From: Plantago elongata | Taxonomy: Eukaryota > Streptophyta > Magnoliopsida > Lamiales > Plantaginaceae | NCBI GenBank assembly: GCA_036897095.1 | Contig: JAYMSP010000110.1 | Span: 1-64,000, forward strand | Direction of reading: 5' to 3' | DNA: 64,000 bases | Part shown: piece by piece, positions 35,801 through 49,206 of the stretch | How the letters are laid out: the number at the start of each line of letters is the position of its first letter | Numbering within the stretch: the stretch's first letter is position 1 | Position numbers and translations under genes: made by a program | Notes under the pieces: generated by a model | Told to the model about the DNA's origin: nothing | The model's input: only the letters and a program-made list of their open reading frames with translations | The model's database searches: none

Positions 35801-37775
35801 TCATTAATTTTGTCGTCTCATGTTTAAACCAAGACCCAATAATTCCTGACAATTTTTGTTGCAGGTTGAGAAGATATATGGGCCTGGAAATCAATATGTC
35901 ACTGCTGCAAAAATGATTCTCCAGGTAATCAAGAATTTAACTTATACGTAACACATTTGATATTCTTTTAGGTTAAACAATACTCCTATGTTGATAGCAC
36001 GCATGATACCAGCTGCCAGTTTGCTAAAGTTATACTGTTTCTTATGCAGAATAGTGAGGCTATGATATCGATTGACATGCCTGCCGGACCATCAGAAGTA
36101 CTCGTAATTGCTGATAAGCATGCCAGCCCCGTTCATATAGCATCCGATTTACTTTCACAGGTTTCTACTCTTACATAATAATTTAATATGTTTAGCTTAT
36201 GTGGAAACAAATTCCCTATTTTTTGCTTGCATTTCATTGTTACAGAAGTGCTTGATATGGATAGTCACTCTCTCTTTAGTTTCGTTATGAATTTGAAAGT
36301 TTATTAAACAACACAATAACCTTAGATCTCACAAAAGAGAGAGATCAAGAAGAAAAATTTAATCAACTCCCACAATTCAGTATCTAAATAACTCAATTTT
36401 TTTCTATATCCAATACTGATTCATGTACATCATGGTACTAGTAACATGATTTCCAAACTTCCAATAATGATGCATCACTATTCTCTTTTCTTGAAGTGTA
36501 AAGATTATGTTCCTGATTTCAGGCAGAGCATGGCCCCGACAGTCAAGTTGTTCTTGTAGTTGCCGGTGAGGACGTGGATATAAAGGCTATTGAAGATGAA
36601 ATAAAGAATCAATGTGATAAGCTTTCTAGGGGAGAGTTTGCTTCAAAAGCACTCAGTCACAGCTTTACTGTTTTTGCACGCGATATGGTTGAGGTTCGCA
36701 TAATCATCAATTTTCATGTTACACGAAAATAAGTTAAGCTGTGCTTTCAATGCTGTTGGTAAAGTAGAAGGTGCAAGTTGTAGAAAATAAGTTTAAATCA
36801 GTCGAGAACTGCAGGTGTTTGCCAGCATAGTCTAATGCAAGCAGTAGCTGAAGTTCTAGATGATAATAGTGTAAAACAATGATTAAATTGATGTGAAAAA
36901 TATGTGTATGTATATATGGGCCTGGGAGGGATAGTTTTCCAAATTATTTAAAATGATTTAGAGCACTAAAGCTTCTGCTTATTTGACCCCCAAGCATTGC
37001 AAAATCCAATCGATGCAAAATAAATTTACCAATGGAATTGTTTGCCCAATCTTAACAACTTTCAAGCCATTATTGACTCAGTGGAGGGAATGCTTCTGCT
37101 ACTTCCCATAAAATGTTCCCTGAATCTTGTCCAAGGACTATATTCACACCATGGAAAGCTCAGTGGTGATCATTTCCACCTTTAAGAACTCCCTTGATCA
37201 TCCCGGATTCCCAGTGTTGGTTTTGTTCTTTGCATTATATAGTATTGTATCTTGGGCTACTTTTAGCCTAATTGTTTTGATCTGTCTCTTCAGGCTATTT
37301 CTTTCTCCAACTTATATGCACCTGAGCATTTGATAATCAATGTGCAAGATGCTGAGAAGTGGGAAATTTTGGTTGAGAATGCAGGTAATGTTTTTGTAAC
37401 ATGCATCTGCAAGTCCACTTTCTAACTCGTGCTAGTTTTGCTATCTCGATGTATGCCTGACAAAGGTTTTTCTGTTAATGCTTAAACTACATGGCAGGTT
37501 CTGTATTTTTGGGTCCATGGACACCTGAGAGTGTAGGAGACTATGCAAGTGGAACCAACCATGTGTTACCAACATATGGTTATGCAAGAATGTACAGTGG
37601 AGTATCATTAGACTCATTCTTGAAGTATATCACAGTGCAGTCACTCACAGAAGAAGGCTTAAGAAAACTTGGGCCTTTTGTAGCAACTATGGCTGAAGTT
37701 GAGGGGCTTGATGCCCACAAGAGAGCCGTAACTCTCCGGCTGCAGGACATTGAAGCTAAGCAAGTGGCAAAATAG
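32867..37775 (+). CDS. HISN8: Histidinol dehydrogenase, chloroplastic
   Basis: Catalyses the last two steps of histidine synthesis (histidinol to histidine, two NAD+) in plastids. Fourteen exons: 32867-32981, 33858-33979, 34107-34159, 34702-34774, 34888-34989, 35069-35170, 35262-35333, 35405-35467, 35553-35594, 35865-35924, 36050-36160, 36523-36693, 37294-37384, 37498-37775. They sum to 1455 bases (484 residues, TAG), a normal plant length. The ATG at 32867 is chosen because the upstream ATG (32838) meets a stop just before it. The first ~35 residues are Ser/Arg/Pro-rich and acid-poor, as in a transit peptide. The signature [12 protein letters not shown] is at about 279-290. The four metal ligands known from E. 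coli HisD are all present: Gln305 and His308 in SQAEHGPDS, Asp407 in GDYASGTNH, His466 in GLDAHKRAV. The small first exon is followed by a ~0.9-kb intron. Confidence 0.95.
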
Positions 37776-38373
37776 CATGAGACTGTTCGATTTTTTTTAT
37801 TTTTTAAAATTTTTTGTGGAGTGGAGAAGCCCTTCGATTGGCTATCCACGAAATCATAATGTCCAACTATCCCAAGGCAAAGTCGCTGTTGTACAATTTC
37901 TGAATTGGAATAATATCATGGTTTTGTATTTTTGTTTCATAATTTAACAGAAGAGTAATAAACATTTCTTGTTCTGGTTTAAAACACTGTTGAACTTGAA
38001 TGAATTTGAACTTTGATCTCTCAGTAACTTACCTTTCTGGCTAACAGCAACAAGGCGATGCTATATTTGCTAGTTAAACAGAACATTTTCAGTCACATGG
38101 TCTAGCAGACTTGTCGATGGAAGTATTTTGTGCAGAAACTGACAATCCATGGCTGAACAATTCAGAATAAGAACAACAGGTCGAAGTATTTTGAACAGAA
38201 ACTGGCAAGCGATGGTTAAACAATTCAGAATGAGAATAGCAGGCCTTGAGCATGAAACTGATGCATCACAAAAATACCATCCATATATATTACAATCCGG
38301 GTAAAATCCTGCTCTGAACGGTATACATTACAATATATACATTAATGTTACTATAACCTAATATAAAGGCGGA
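37776..38373. other. Convergent 3' spacer between HISN8 and the receptor-like kinase
   Basis: The 3' untranslated regions of two convergent genes. A short related pair (GTCGATGGAAGTATTTTG and GTCGAAGTATTTTGAACAG, 38113-38195) suggests a small old duplication. No gene. Confidence 0.5.
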
Positions 38374-41300
38374 TTATTCTATGATGATTGGTACATGAAC
38401 AGGGGAGTTTTCTCTGCTGTTGGTGTCGAGAAGCCATGAATCTTGAACCTGAGCCGCAAACTGCAAATTCCATATGACATCTTCGACTGTAGGCCTCTCC
38501 GAGGGTTCATTTGATAAACACCTGATGCAAAGCTCAAGGAGAGTCTTGAGTGACTCATCTGAACATTCCTTTTGAATTGCTGGATCTAAGACATTCCTTT
38601 GAGCTACTTCGTCTGCTGCTAGGCTTGCTGATAACTGAGCACATATCACAGGAGCAAATTAAGTCAAACATGTTGAAACCGGAGGAATAAATAGGTGAAT
38701 GAACATTCAAGCAGTTTGGAACTCGATGAACTTACTATGTCCGTGGAGACGAGAACATCATATTCGGAATTGATTTGCCTTCCGACTAAACTTTCAAGCA
38801 GAATCACTCCCAAGTCATAAACATCATCTTTCATGCCAATGCTTGACCTGCCAATATGCGGAAGTTCCAAATATAAGTGATGTAGCAGATCTAGAACAAT
38901 GAGAAACCACTGATTTGACATTGCTGGTTTTGTGATTCATCAAGATACTGAAGCAATTGATAATACATCTCTACAAACAAGAACCTTGAAGAATAAAAAC
39001 CCTTACATTGATTTGGCATTTTCCTTAGACCCATGGGAAGAGGCTCCCACTTCACCCTGAATGAAGCCACAATACAAGAAATGAATTCAGTCATGACTTC
39101 TAGATATCGAAGCACATTTGAGAAAATCGTTTGCAGAGAAGTGATGAGTAGATTAAGAACATTTGACTTACAGATCTCCTTGTGTCTACCAACAGAGGTA
39201 TGCTATATTTGCTGATCTTGACATGGTGATCATGGTCTAACAGAATATCTGTTATTTTGAGATTATTTGAATAAACTCCTGGTACAATCCCCGTGTGAAG
39301 AAACTGCATGCCCTTTGCAACTCCAATCACAGCTCCGATTCTCTGTGTCCACGAGAACCTTTCTTTTGGCTGACACTCTGTAAACAAGTACAGTCAATAC
39401 AAAGGTGTCTCAAGTCTTTCATGTACATGCATGGTATACATAATCTTGAAATCAAAACATATTAGAGATGAAACAGACTTAAGTCGTAAATCCGTATAAC
39501 ATGTCCACATACAAGTAACTATATATACCAGATATAAATCTTCTGAGGCTCCCATTTGGCACATACTCAAAGAGGAGGAATATTTGGCTGATGGTTGAAT
39601 CATCTTGTAAGCACTCAAAAGAGTGGCCAATTGCACTGGCCAAATGGCAGTGCCTGAGCTTTGAGATTAACTCGATTTGATGCGTATACACCTGTATGTT
39701 CTGCTTCTTTTTCACTTTCAGGCTTCTTACTGCAACTTTAGTCCCGTCTGTGAGCCGTCCTTTATGTACCTGTGCATACAAGGTTGCTTATATGTGAGAA
39801 AAGTTTATACCGGAACCTGCTGATTTCGGTGTTAAAAATGTGGACTCGAGCTTAATACATAAACATGTCTCCATACACCATAAGCATTTCTTTTAAGTTA
39901 TATTGAAGACATCATGTAGCTCAAATATCCAGAAATTCATTTCATTCGTACACGCTCCTTGAGATCAAATGCTGATAAAGAGAAGCTCAAAACTCGAAAA
40001 TGCATGTAAATTGTAGTATGTTAACAGAGGAATCAATCTTAGCTCAAAGATTACTACTTTAAATGACAAACAATAATTGGCAAAAGATATATTTGGATAA
40101 TCAGGACTATCATGAACCACAGAACAAGGAGAATATATACCTGCCCATTAGAACCATCACCAAGACGATTCGACTCATGGAAGTTATTCGTAGCCTCCTT
40201 AACTTCATGCACCACAAAGGTCCTATAAGCTGGAATCCCTTGTGCCCCCAACTTCATTGTATCAGATATATACCCTGCAAACCCACATTCAATTCTAAAC
40301 TCAATGCAACAATGAATATAAATTAGAAAACTACTAAAAGTGCGGAACAAGTGCACAACAACTCACTTGCATCCTGAAGTAGCTTTAGTGTATTCCCTGG
40401 ACCGGAAACCTTGTCAACAATCAATTTCGTTTTCGGAACTTTATTCTCATAGTAATCCCTGCAAACTTCCTTCTTCACAAACACGAAAGCCAGCCAAAAA
40501 ATCGCAAACGCTCCAACAACCCCACCGACCATGCTAGATGCAAGAACCACTTTACCTTTAGGCCTCTTCACCTTTTCCTTGGGTGAAATAGTCACAGCCA
40601 AAGCTTCAGTACGACAAACAGCATAAGGATGCTGGTTTTTATGAAATCTTCTATCCAAACAATTCCCATTGTACAAAACAACTCTACTCTTCATACAATC
40701 AGGCAAGTCACCGGTGAACCGATTTCCAGTCAAGTTCACAAACACAAGGTTAGCATTGCAAGACATGTTTGCCAACAGCTTACCAGTGAACTTATTCCCA
40801 CCAATATCTAACAAACTTAATGATGGAAGAGCGAAAACAGAAGGCGAAAACGGTCCAACAAGCTGATTTGAAGAAACATCTAGCTGCTGAAGCTGGTTAC
40901 AAGAACTCAAATCATCAGTTACTACAGAATGAAAACTGTTATTTCTCAACACCAAAGAAACCAACTTTTTAGGCAAAAGAGGAAATCTTGGTCCAAGATT
41001 ATTGTTTCCCAAATCAAGAAGTTGAAGATTTGTTAAGGAATCAAGTCCATTCACTTCACCTGACAAATTATTTCCAGACAACACCAAAGTCCTTAAACTA
41101 CTCGCATTTGCCAACACATTAGGAAAATAACCACTAAATGAATTGTTCCTAAAACTCAGCACACTCAATCCAGGAAAACCACCTATCCAACCTGGAATTG
41201 TACCACTGAACACATTATTGTCCAGTATCAAAGTTTGCAAGCTTCTCAAAGATGAAATCTCAAGTGGGATTGATCCACTCAAGGCATTTGAGCTTATGTT

Positions 41301-41696
41301 GAGTATCTCAAGAGAAGAAAGGTTCCCTATAAGTGAAGGCAACGGACCCTTTAGGCCTAATGACACCAAGGTGAGAACTTTCAAGTTTGGCAAGCTAGTA
41401 AGAGTTGAGAAAAACACAAAAGTTGAGAAATCTTGGTTTAAACTAGGGAAGAATCTGTTTCCTGTCAAATGAAGCTGTGTGATATTGTCTTCATAGCAAG
41501 AAATGGTGAGGACTTGAGTTGGCTCCATGTTGCAAAAGTCTTGTGAGGTTTCAGTCTCAGTTAGCTCTTGTGGAAAGTTGAGCTGCTGCTTTATTTTCAG
41601 CATGGCAAGGTACTGAGAAGAAGGTAGCTGAGCTGAGCAATGGAGTGTGAGAGAAAGTGAGATGAAGAAGATGAAGTAGTAACAGAGATTTGCCAT
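38374..41696 (-). CDS. Probable inactive LRR receptor-like protein kinase
   Basis: Plasma-membrane receptor-like protein of the group that includes Arabidopsis At3g03770, At1g14390 and At2g02780. Seven exons (minus): 40367-41696, 40141-40274, 39529-39769, 39172-39377, 39007-39056, 38736-38847, 38374-38634; 777 residues. A signal peptide spans residues 1-22, leucine-rich repeats about 75-345 with many Asn-glycosylation sites, a transmembrane helix about 383-407, then a kinase-like domain from about 470. That domain looks dead: the ATP-lysine position reads VAVRSLK, the HRD loop is replaced by VPGVYSNNLKITD, and no DFG is visible (VKISKYSIPLL). The C-terminal lobe (RPTVEDVIWNLQFAAQVQ) is typical. 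It probably works as a scaffold or co-receptor, which I infer from the group. The gene is convergent with HISN8. Confidence 0.92.
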
Positions 41697-43619
41697 TGTT
41701 GAGGCTAAGTTTGTGACTTGGTTGTGGTTGTTATGAATGAGAGTATCTGTTTTTTGTTGAATTTGTATGCTAGCTTTTGATCAAGTTCCAAAGGCTCTCA
41801 TTGTTAGATTATCTTTTGCATGATTAAGAACTGGTGATTATTTTTTTTGCATAGGAGCTCATAAAAGTATTTCATAGACTGTCTGTTTCTTATGATGTCT
41901 TGTCTTGTGACATGTGTGAGCAGAATACTCCATTTATTGTTGGTGTAAATTACAAACCGTCAAAGTTTTATATTTTGCTTTCGCATCCATTCATTTTCAC
42001 TCGCTCTCAGCGGACAGATGTATCATTTTCAAGTGTATATGTCCCAACACAAATCTCATTTCCAGTGGCAAAATAAAAGAGATGTTCGATAGACTCGACT
42101 GTGAAGGAGATCATGCTATCACATCTACACCACGAGTAAAGTTGGTTGACGAATGTTTTTTAATCGGATATGTATTATATTCAATTCAATTGAACTGAAC
42201 TAAATGAATTTTAACATAATGGTCGGCTCATGAGTGATATTTATCTTGTAGTATTGATATAGTTCATGTGGTGTCAAGAGAATAATAGTGCATTGGAAAT
42301 GTAAACACCTAAGTTAATGTAAAAAGAAAGTAGGAAAGCATCTCTATGAGTAATTAATGATTCATGAATCAAGGAATAGAGACATGGCAATGAAACATTA
42401 CAAAGTTGTACAAATTGGTCACAGTGAAGGAAATAGGAAGAGACAAATTGCATGGTTGTCTCTCACTTTTAGAAAGGCATCTAAAGAAGATTTTGTTGGT
42501 GAAAATGAGCTCTCCATTTATTACAAAAAAAAAAAATGCAAGTTGGATGAGAAAAAGTTTATGCTAAGAAACTTCTCTGTATTCGAGTTAATTAACTTAC
42601 GGATCGAATAAGATTGAGACCTAATACACATGTCGTCGGTCGATAAGATTTGTCATGATTGAGCCACACACATCACGATTATAATATATTCCGCTTTTGG
42701 CCAACTTACACATACATTCTTTTGCAATCATCCATTCGGGTTCACACCTAAAACCAAATTCGTACCTAAAATCAGCCTTTGATATTCTAACATTGATAAT
42801 AGCACTTGCATAATTAATCCACCTGTTGTTAGAGATAATCAATTCCATAAGTTAAATTAAGCAGTGGGTTGAATTGAGTGATTAAGAGAACAGGGTCCAC
42901 GATGTGTTTGTGGGACGACACGTGAAAGAAAGAATGTAGAATTTGTCCAAAATAGAATCACATGATTTCTGTTGCAATTGCATTGGATTATTATTACATG
43001 ACATGTTGAGTCTTCGAAAAAACAGCAAATTTATGTCCTTTTAGTGAAATCCATCTACCTATATTGTATATTAACTAAAGTTCAAAGATTAGAGGAAACT
43101 TTTACAAGACCAAATCTTTATCTTCGGTCATAAAAAATGGACCTATCCCTGCATCATCATTGTCACGGATGCATTCTACAACATCGAATCAGAATGAAAT
43201 TGACCTTACTTTCCTACTTACTTCTTCGTTCTTACTCACACATGTGAATGTTTTCTAGGCCGAAGACTATATTATTATTATAGATCGAAGATAATACGAA
43301 AATATCCGATAATTTAACTTAGATTAACTTATTTGACCGGAATAAACAATTTGCAATTTTGCATGATAAATCTTAGTTAATAAGTTGGTTACATTGGTAT
43401 CTCATAAACCAAGTGATTAACTAGGTGAATAGAATTAAGAAGAGTTAATAAGTTGTTTGGGATTGTGAATGTTGTGAATGTTGAAAAGGTAAGAGATAAG
43501 TTGACGTGGGAGTGGGAATAAATATTGTTCCATTGTTTTTAGCGGTTGTGGTCTTTGGCTGGAATTATAAAAGTTGCAGATAGTCCGGGAAAAATAGTGA
43601 TTTTTTCATTTGGTTTTTT
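41697..43619. other. Upstream region of the receptor-like kinase and spacer
   Basis: Promoter side of the receptor-like kinase, then AT-rich DNA. Small open frames (42357-42611 plus, 42621-42848 minus) show no recognisable protein, no splice context and ordinary base composition. No gene called. Confidence 0.45.
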
Positions 43620-43975
43620 TCACATTAAACATATATAGATGGTAGGTAAAATTCACAGTTAGACATAAAAAACTATAATCTTAAATAAAAATTCACATAT
43701 ATTGAATAAAAGTCACAAACAATACGTAAAAAAAACCACAACCTCTAAAAAAAACTCATAGACCCTTAATAAAAATTCACAGACAATACGTAAAAAATTA
43801 AAGATCTTAAATAAATAACCATAAACACTGTATAAAAATTCACAGACACTAAAACATATCATGAACAGTACGTAAAAATTCACATACTCTAAATAAAAAC
43901 TCATAAACAGTACGAAAAAACCTCACAAGCACTGAATAAAATTCACAAACCTTAAATAAAAAGTTAGGAATTTTC
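43620..43975. repeat. Array C: ~20-bp spaced AAAAATTCACA motif
   Basis: AAAATTCACA (variants AAAACTCATA, AAAGTCACA, AACCTCACA) recurs about fifteen times at roughly 20-base steps, with fillers such as GACAATACGTA, AACAGTACG and CTCTAAAT. No coding sequence. It has the same spacing as array A but a different motif, and all motifs point one way. Confidence 0.7.
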
Positions 43976-44740
43976 ATACCTAATGAAAAATCGTTCTAAT
44001 CCTAGATTTTGTATAAATACATGTGGTATTTATTATAAAAAAAATGTGAATGTTAATCCATTTATACGGATCTATACTATCTCATTGTCAGCAAAATTTG
44101 AATAATGACATAATAATAAATCAAGAAGGGCTGAAAGTTTGACCGATTGATGACTTTTGTGTCAAATGATGGGAGAGGACCCGGATCAAATTTCAATCCA
44201 TGGGGCCTCCAAATGATAATTTTTCTTCCTTGCAACAGGCCTAGCCCTTTTATGAGCCTTGATGACTGTATTACAGGCCCAATATTAATCAATAGTATTT
44301 ACATTTCGAGCTTTGTCGGTTCACACATATTTAGCTTTCTCAACTGTATTTTCTACCGACAATAGTTCAGCAATTTTCAGAGCTCTAGTCGAGAGTATGG
44401 ATTAAATGACTATACCCAGAGACATTGTTTAAAAAATCTTTAATATATTAATGAAAAAATCGATCTCCTCGATCTCCTCAACATTAGAAGATTGATTGGT
44501 ATAAAATTTAAGTGGACATTTTCAATTGAAATTGAATTTTTTTATGTAAAAATGTTCGATTTGAGTGAAGAGATAGTATAACAAATGATAACTATAAACC
44601 ATAACTCTAAATGATCGAAGTTTGGTTCAATGTAATAGACATGAATATCTTCTGTCTCTCCCACCAACATTGCATCCTTGGCTTCAAATATGTTCCGAAA
44701 ATCAAAGAGAATAGGACATACTGGATGACCGGAACCTGGG
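43976..44740. other. Spacer downstream of NOL
   Basis: AT-rich, without a gene; includes the probable 3' untranslated region of NOL. A more GC-rich patch at 44170-44290 has no recognisable content. Confidence 0.4.
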
Positions 44741-47700
44741 CTACTCTTCAAGAACGTGCCTGTTTCTCCGCGCACCAAAGGCTAGTCGCTGCATAAGAAA
44801 AGTTGAAACAGAGTCTGATTAGATTGTAGAACCGAAATTTGGGTGATATCGGACGACTGGTTAATTCGATTACTAAACTGAGAATATCTGGGAGTAAGCT
44901 TTTAGTCCGGTAAGGAAGCGTATGTATGTTGGTCTCGTGGATCCGTTAGTTGGTATAGATCTAATGTTGGGTACAAGGTACTCAGCAACCTGGAAGAGAT
45001 GTCAAAATAAGTGCAACCAATCATAAGAAATGCATAGCAGGAAAGGACGATTAGCGATAGGAGAAGTTACAGAATTATTTAACTTACAACGTCAGCAGGT
45101 TCAGCCAAGACATTAATGAAAAACTTTGCCTGCAAGTGTACAGAAATTATATGGTATCAGTGCCAAAAAGAATAAATATGCAATAGTTTCCGAAATCTTT
45201 TAGATATGGAAAAAAAACTACCTGCTTAGTGTTGGCACCGGACATGAGGAGATCTGTAGTGACCATTCCTGGCTGCACAGAACGGCAAAATGAACATGTC
45301 ACAAAGTAAATAAACTACACTTGATACTATGCCATGGTAGACTCAGTTGCTCCAAGCAGATATGCATAAAGAATTCACTCCACATAGTGCCATCACACGA
45401 AGGTAATGGTCTCTATGAGAGGAAATGGGAAAAGAGTGAATTTAGTTGAGCAACATGATTTCAGAGTAATGTGAGTGTAAATTTGTAAACAAGTTCTAAA
45501 TCCCAATTTCTACTAGGTAGAAGTGTGTAGCAATCAAGAAGTTGAATACTGGAAGAAATTGAGTAGATATTGGCTAAAAGTGGGATGTATAGTACCGACA
45601 AATTATGCACTACAACATTTTTACAATCTTGCATCTTCAATTCCGCCTGTGGAAGAAACAATGAATTAGCTGCTTCTCATAGTTGATTACAACACCATCA
45701 CCAAAAATAAGAATGCCAAGTTGTATAAGATGATAAACGAATGGATAGATGATATTGAGAAACAGATCATCAAGAAAACAAAATGTTCGGTGAACTAAAA
45801 CTTCAATTAAAATAAACCACATACCTGAAGTGATTTTGTGAGATGCACAACACTGCGTTTAGTAGCTCCGTAAGCTGCAAATCTGAGGGGCAAAAGCAAC
45901 ACAATGCTAAACCAATAAAGCACCAAGGTATAATTGAAAGCAGATATACACCTACACATAATCAACATATGCTCAAATGTGTTTTTTCTTTTCCTTTTCT
46001 TTTTTCTAAGTCATACCTGGGAGTTGGTCTTCCATCTGAACCAGCTCCATCAATGTTAAACAGATGACCACCACGAGGCTGCGTTTGCATTGTCTTAATA
46101 GCCTAGATGAATTAAACATTAGCTTAGATCACTCGATTACAATGTTCTCAGAAGCTAGAAAATGTATTACCTCGCGACAACATATCATCAAACCAAGGGT
46201 GTTTGTCGAAACAACTTCACTGTGCCAGAAAATCAAGCAATAAGTAAAATTTATAATCAATGCAGAGGATAGAGAAGAAGTATAAGAAGAGCTCACATTA
46301 GATCTTCATCAGTTGCCTCTACCAACGGTTTGTAACTATATGCATTTGATCCAGCATTATTTATCTGTAATTTGCCCAAGTTAAGTGAGCTTTAAGTTTC
46401 CGAGGATAGATGTAACGATGTATGAAGATGATATACCCATATATCAATGTATTTAAGATTCTCTTGTGCAAAGGCAACTAGGTTCTTGACGTCAGCACCC
46501 TCTCGGACATCACATGCCTTCCCCTGCATATGAAGGAGCTGTATCATAAGCACAAGCCTGAAAATAGGATATGCGCTGCATATGTTCTAGTGTGATGCAC
46601 TCTGCCAGTGCAGAGTAAAACGGCATTTGAAAAGGGGCTCTAATCAGAGTCGGAAACCCTATGCTGTAGTTTTTGTAAGTCCATTTATGCACGTATCGAT
46701 ATGATTCTCGTATGTAATTGTAGGGAGAGTAATAGATAGAACAACTAGAATGTAATGAATTGTGAAGGGGGTACCCACACATGCTGCTTCCCTGTCTCCA
46801 CTCTTAAGCTCTCAAGAGCAGATTTCACCCGTTCATCTGTACAGTTGGTGAAAGATCAAGCATTTCAATCCGAAATTTCCAAGAATCTCCAAGATGGAAT
46901 GGAAAGAAATGATAGGATACAAATAACAATAAAAGAACGAGAAAGAATGGTTTGCTACAAGACATATATATCTCCACAAACTGTAAAGTTCAATTCAAAA
47001 CGAATGGAAGATGCAATATTATGTGCTCTGTGTTCAATTGAAAAGGGAAAGAAAAATAAAAAATGTAATATTATGTGCTCTCGGTTATTATCCAGCAATT
47101 CACAGTTTCATTTCATGGACACAATGGTGAGTCGAACAGACTCAATTTGGCAACTTACATGCATAGGTTTAGTATTCTGCATGATAAATGATCTGAAGAC
47201 ATAACATCAAGTCATCAACCATGACCAAATATCCAACTCTAAAGAATCTTTGCTCATCATCAGAAAACAAGCAAGAGTTGTAACTACTGTGAGTCATCTA
47301 GCAATGTCTTTTAGTAGTCAGAACTATTTCATTCAGATAACAACACAAATTTAATGCACATTTGAAGATTACATTGTTTCTCGAAATACAGAAAACAAGT
47401 TACCTGATCTAGAGCATATAACAACATTGTCTCCAGCTTTTAGGAACTCTTTAGCAAGTGCATAACCAATACCTGAATTGGAATAGTGATTTATTACCAG
47501 ATACAATTTGAAAATAACTGAATGATTGATATCTAGTGAAAATACAATCCGTCATTGACAGGCCTAAATTTGTCACTTCCACAGGTTTCTTTACGCATCA
47601 TACACCTCTTAAGTTCATACATAGTAGTGTCAGATTAAGCTGAAGTGAAGTGATTATATACTAAACAACCGGATATCAAAGTTATCGCCACAAGTCCATG

Positions 47701-48546
47701 CAGTAAAGTAAACTATGCTTAGAGAACAACAAAGCGAATGCACAATGGTTCAGCATTCACCGTCAATTTCCACAAAATAAAACTAGACGAACAAACTTTT
47801 CCACTGAATTTCCCAATCTAGCTGACAAATAAGCAACCAATTTAAAAAACATGCGGAACCAACTCCAAGCCAATCAATTGGCATTCTTAAAAAATTGTAT
47901 CCATTCTCGATTCCACATTCAATGTCAAGAATAGTATCCATCATACATCAACAAAGTATAAAACCACAAGCTGAAATTGATAGAATTTCATCTCATCTGA
48001 AAGCTCAAACTTAAAGAAAGGTGTGTCGATCTCAACCTCTTTGCGTGTAAATTTATAATGGGACGGGTCAAACCCGAGTTGGCATGAGCCGTCTTATCTA
48101 AAAGCTCGAACTTATATACACGACAAGTACTTAGCATAATGTATCGCAATATCCAATTCGATAGAGTAAGTGACTAATGAGTGATGATGATGTAAAATCA
48201 AGAATTGAACTCGAGAAACTAAATCCATTTGCAGTCTTGCTAGAAACAAACAACAACTATATTATGTTGTAAAGCAAAAAGAAGAGTGACCTTTAGAAGA
48301 GCCAGTGATCAAAACATTGTAGGGTGGAACCATTGGTTGCTCAGTTACTTGCGCAACGACACGAAAAGCAGGAGTTTTTGGAAAGATGAGTTTTTGTTGA
48401 AGAGTGAAATTGCAGTAGTTTGTGGGATTTCTGTTTGTGGCTGTGTTGTTGTAATTATATGTCGAGAAGTGGAAAAGATGAGATTTTTGAATGGGTTTTC
48501 TCTGAATTGAGGAAATCGGACCGGAGTGAGCTCGAATGGCCGCCAT
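44741..48546 (-). CDS. NOL: Chlorophyll(ide) b reductase NOL (NYC1-like), chloroplastic
   Basis: Short-chain dehydrogenase that, with NYC1, reduces chlorophyll b to 7-hydroxymethyl chlorophyll a on thylakoids, the first step in chlorophyll b and LHCII breakdown. Thirteen exons (minus): 48291-48546, 47404-47472, 46775-46836, 46437-46523, 46297-46364, 46171-46219, 46017-46102, 45825-45882, 45596-45646, 45222-45272, 45088-45129, 44879-44989, 44741-44788; sum 1038 bases, 345 residues, TAG. Residues 1-65 look like a transit peptide (Ser/Thr/Asn-rich, few acids). The NADP-binding TGSSKGIG is at 81-88, NNAGS about 160-164, and the catalytic YxxxK is Tyr230-Lys234 in AAYGATKRS. Length matches Arabidopsis NOL. 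The last intron uses a weak donor (TCA followed by GTTTAG), but the ends join in frame and the final exon (RLAFGARRNRH) fits the family. Confidence 0.94.
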
Positions 48547-49206
48547 TTTTACGGAAAATTGCAGAGTTTTTGAACGGGTGGTTGATGTATAAACTCAACG
48601 ATGGCTTGCTTCTTGATGTGTCTCTCTTCCCCAAAAACGTTTCACGCTTTCGAAAATAGTTAGACGGGTGCGGATAAAAGGCGAACGGTTTGTACGGACT
48701 GATTTTTGTCACATACCTAGGCCGTAACTGCAAATTCTGAATCTGACTTATATTCGTTGTAACTTGTACTCTTATTATACCTTTTAATCAAGCTATGTAC
48801 GAATTCTAACGTCCATTAATTTAAATTTTACAAGTTTTTGTAAAGTGAATATCAAGATATGTATATATATATATATTCCAATTAGAATTGAAGTACTAAA
48901 ATCACTTCCAAAATTTATTCAAATAACTTTGATGTTTATTGAATTCCAATTCAAAAACTCTACTCTAGAATGAGACTGCCAATGAAATAATGAACATGAA
49001 ATTTCTCGAAAAGATTATGTTGGAACAATAAATAGTACAAGTTCTTGCCTAACAAATTTGACATATATGAGCTCCAAAAAGAGAAACGCTAATTAAAGAG
49101 TATAATGGTAGAACCAATTAGTTTATCTTTGTTCATAATCTAAGCTTGCTAATCACCAATCACCTAGTATAGTCAAACTACTGCATTCTAGTCGAATAAC
49201 ATGAAA
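48547..49206. other. Spacer between NOL and the RING gene
   Basis: Promoter side of NOL, followed by AT-rich DNA with a short TA run near 48860. No gene seen. Confidence 0.45.

Noticed and set aside
42357-42848. Two small open frames (plus and minus) upstream of array C
   Set aside because: No recognisable motif, no splice context, AT-driven composition.
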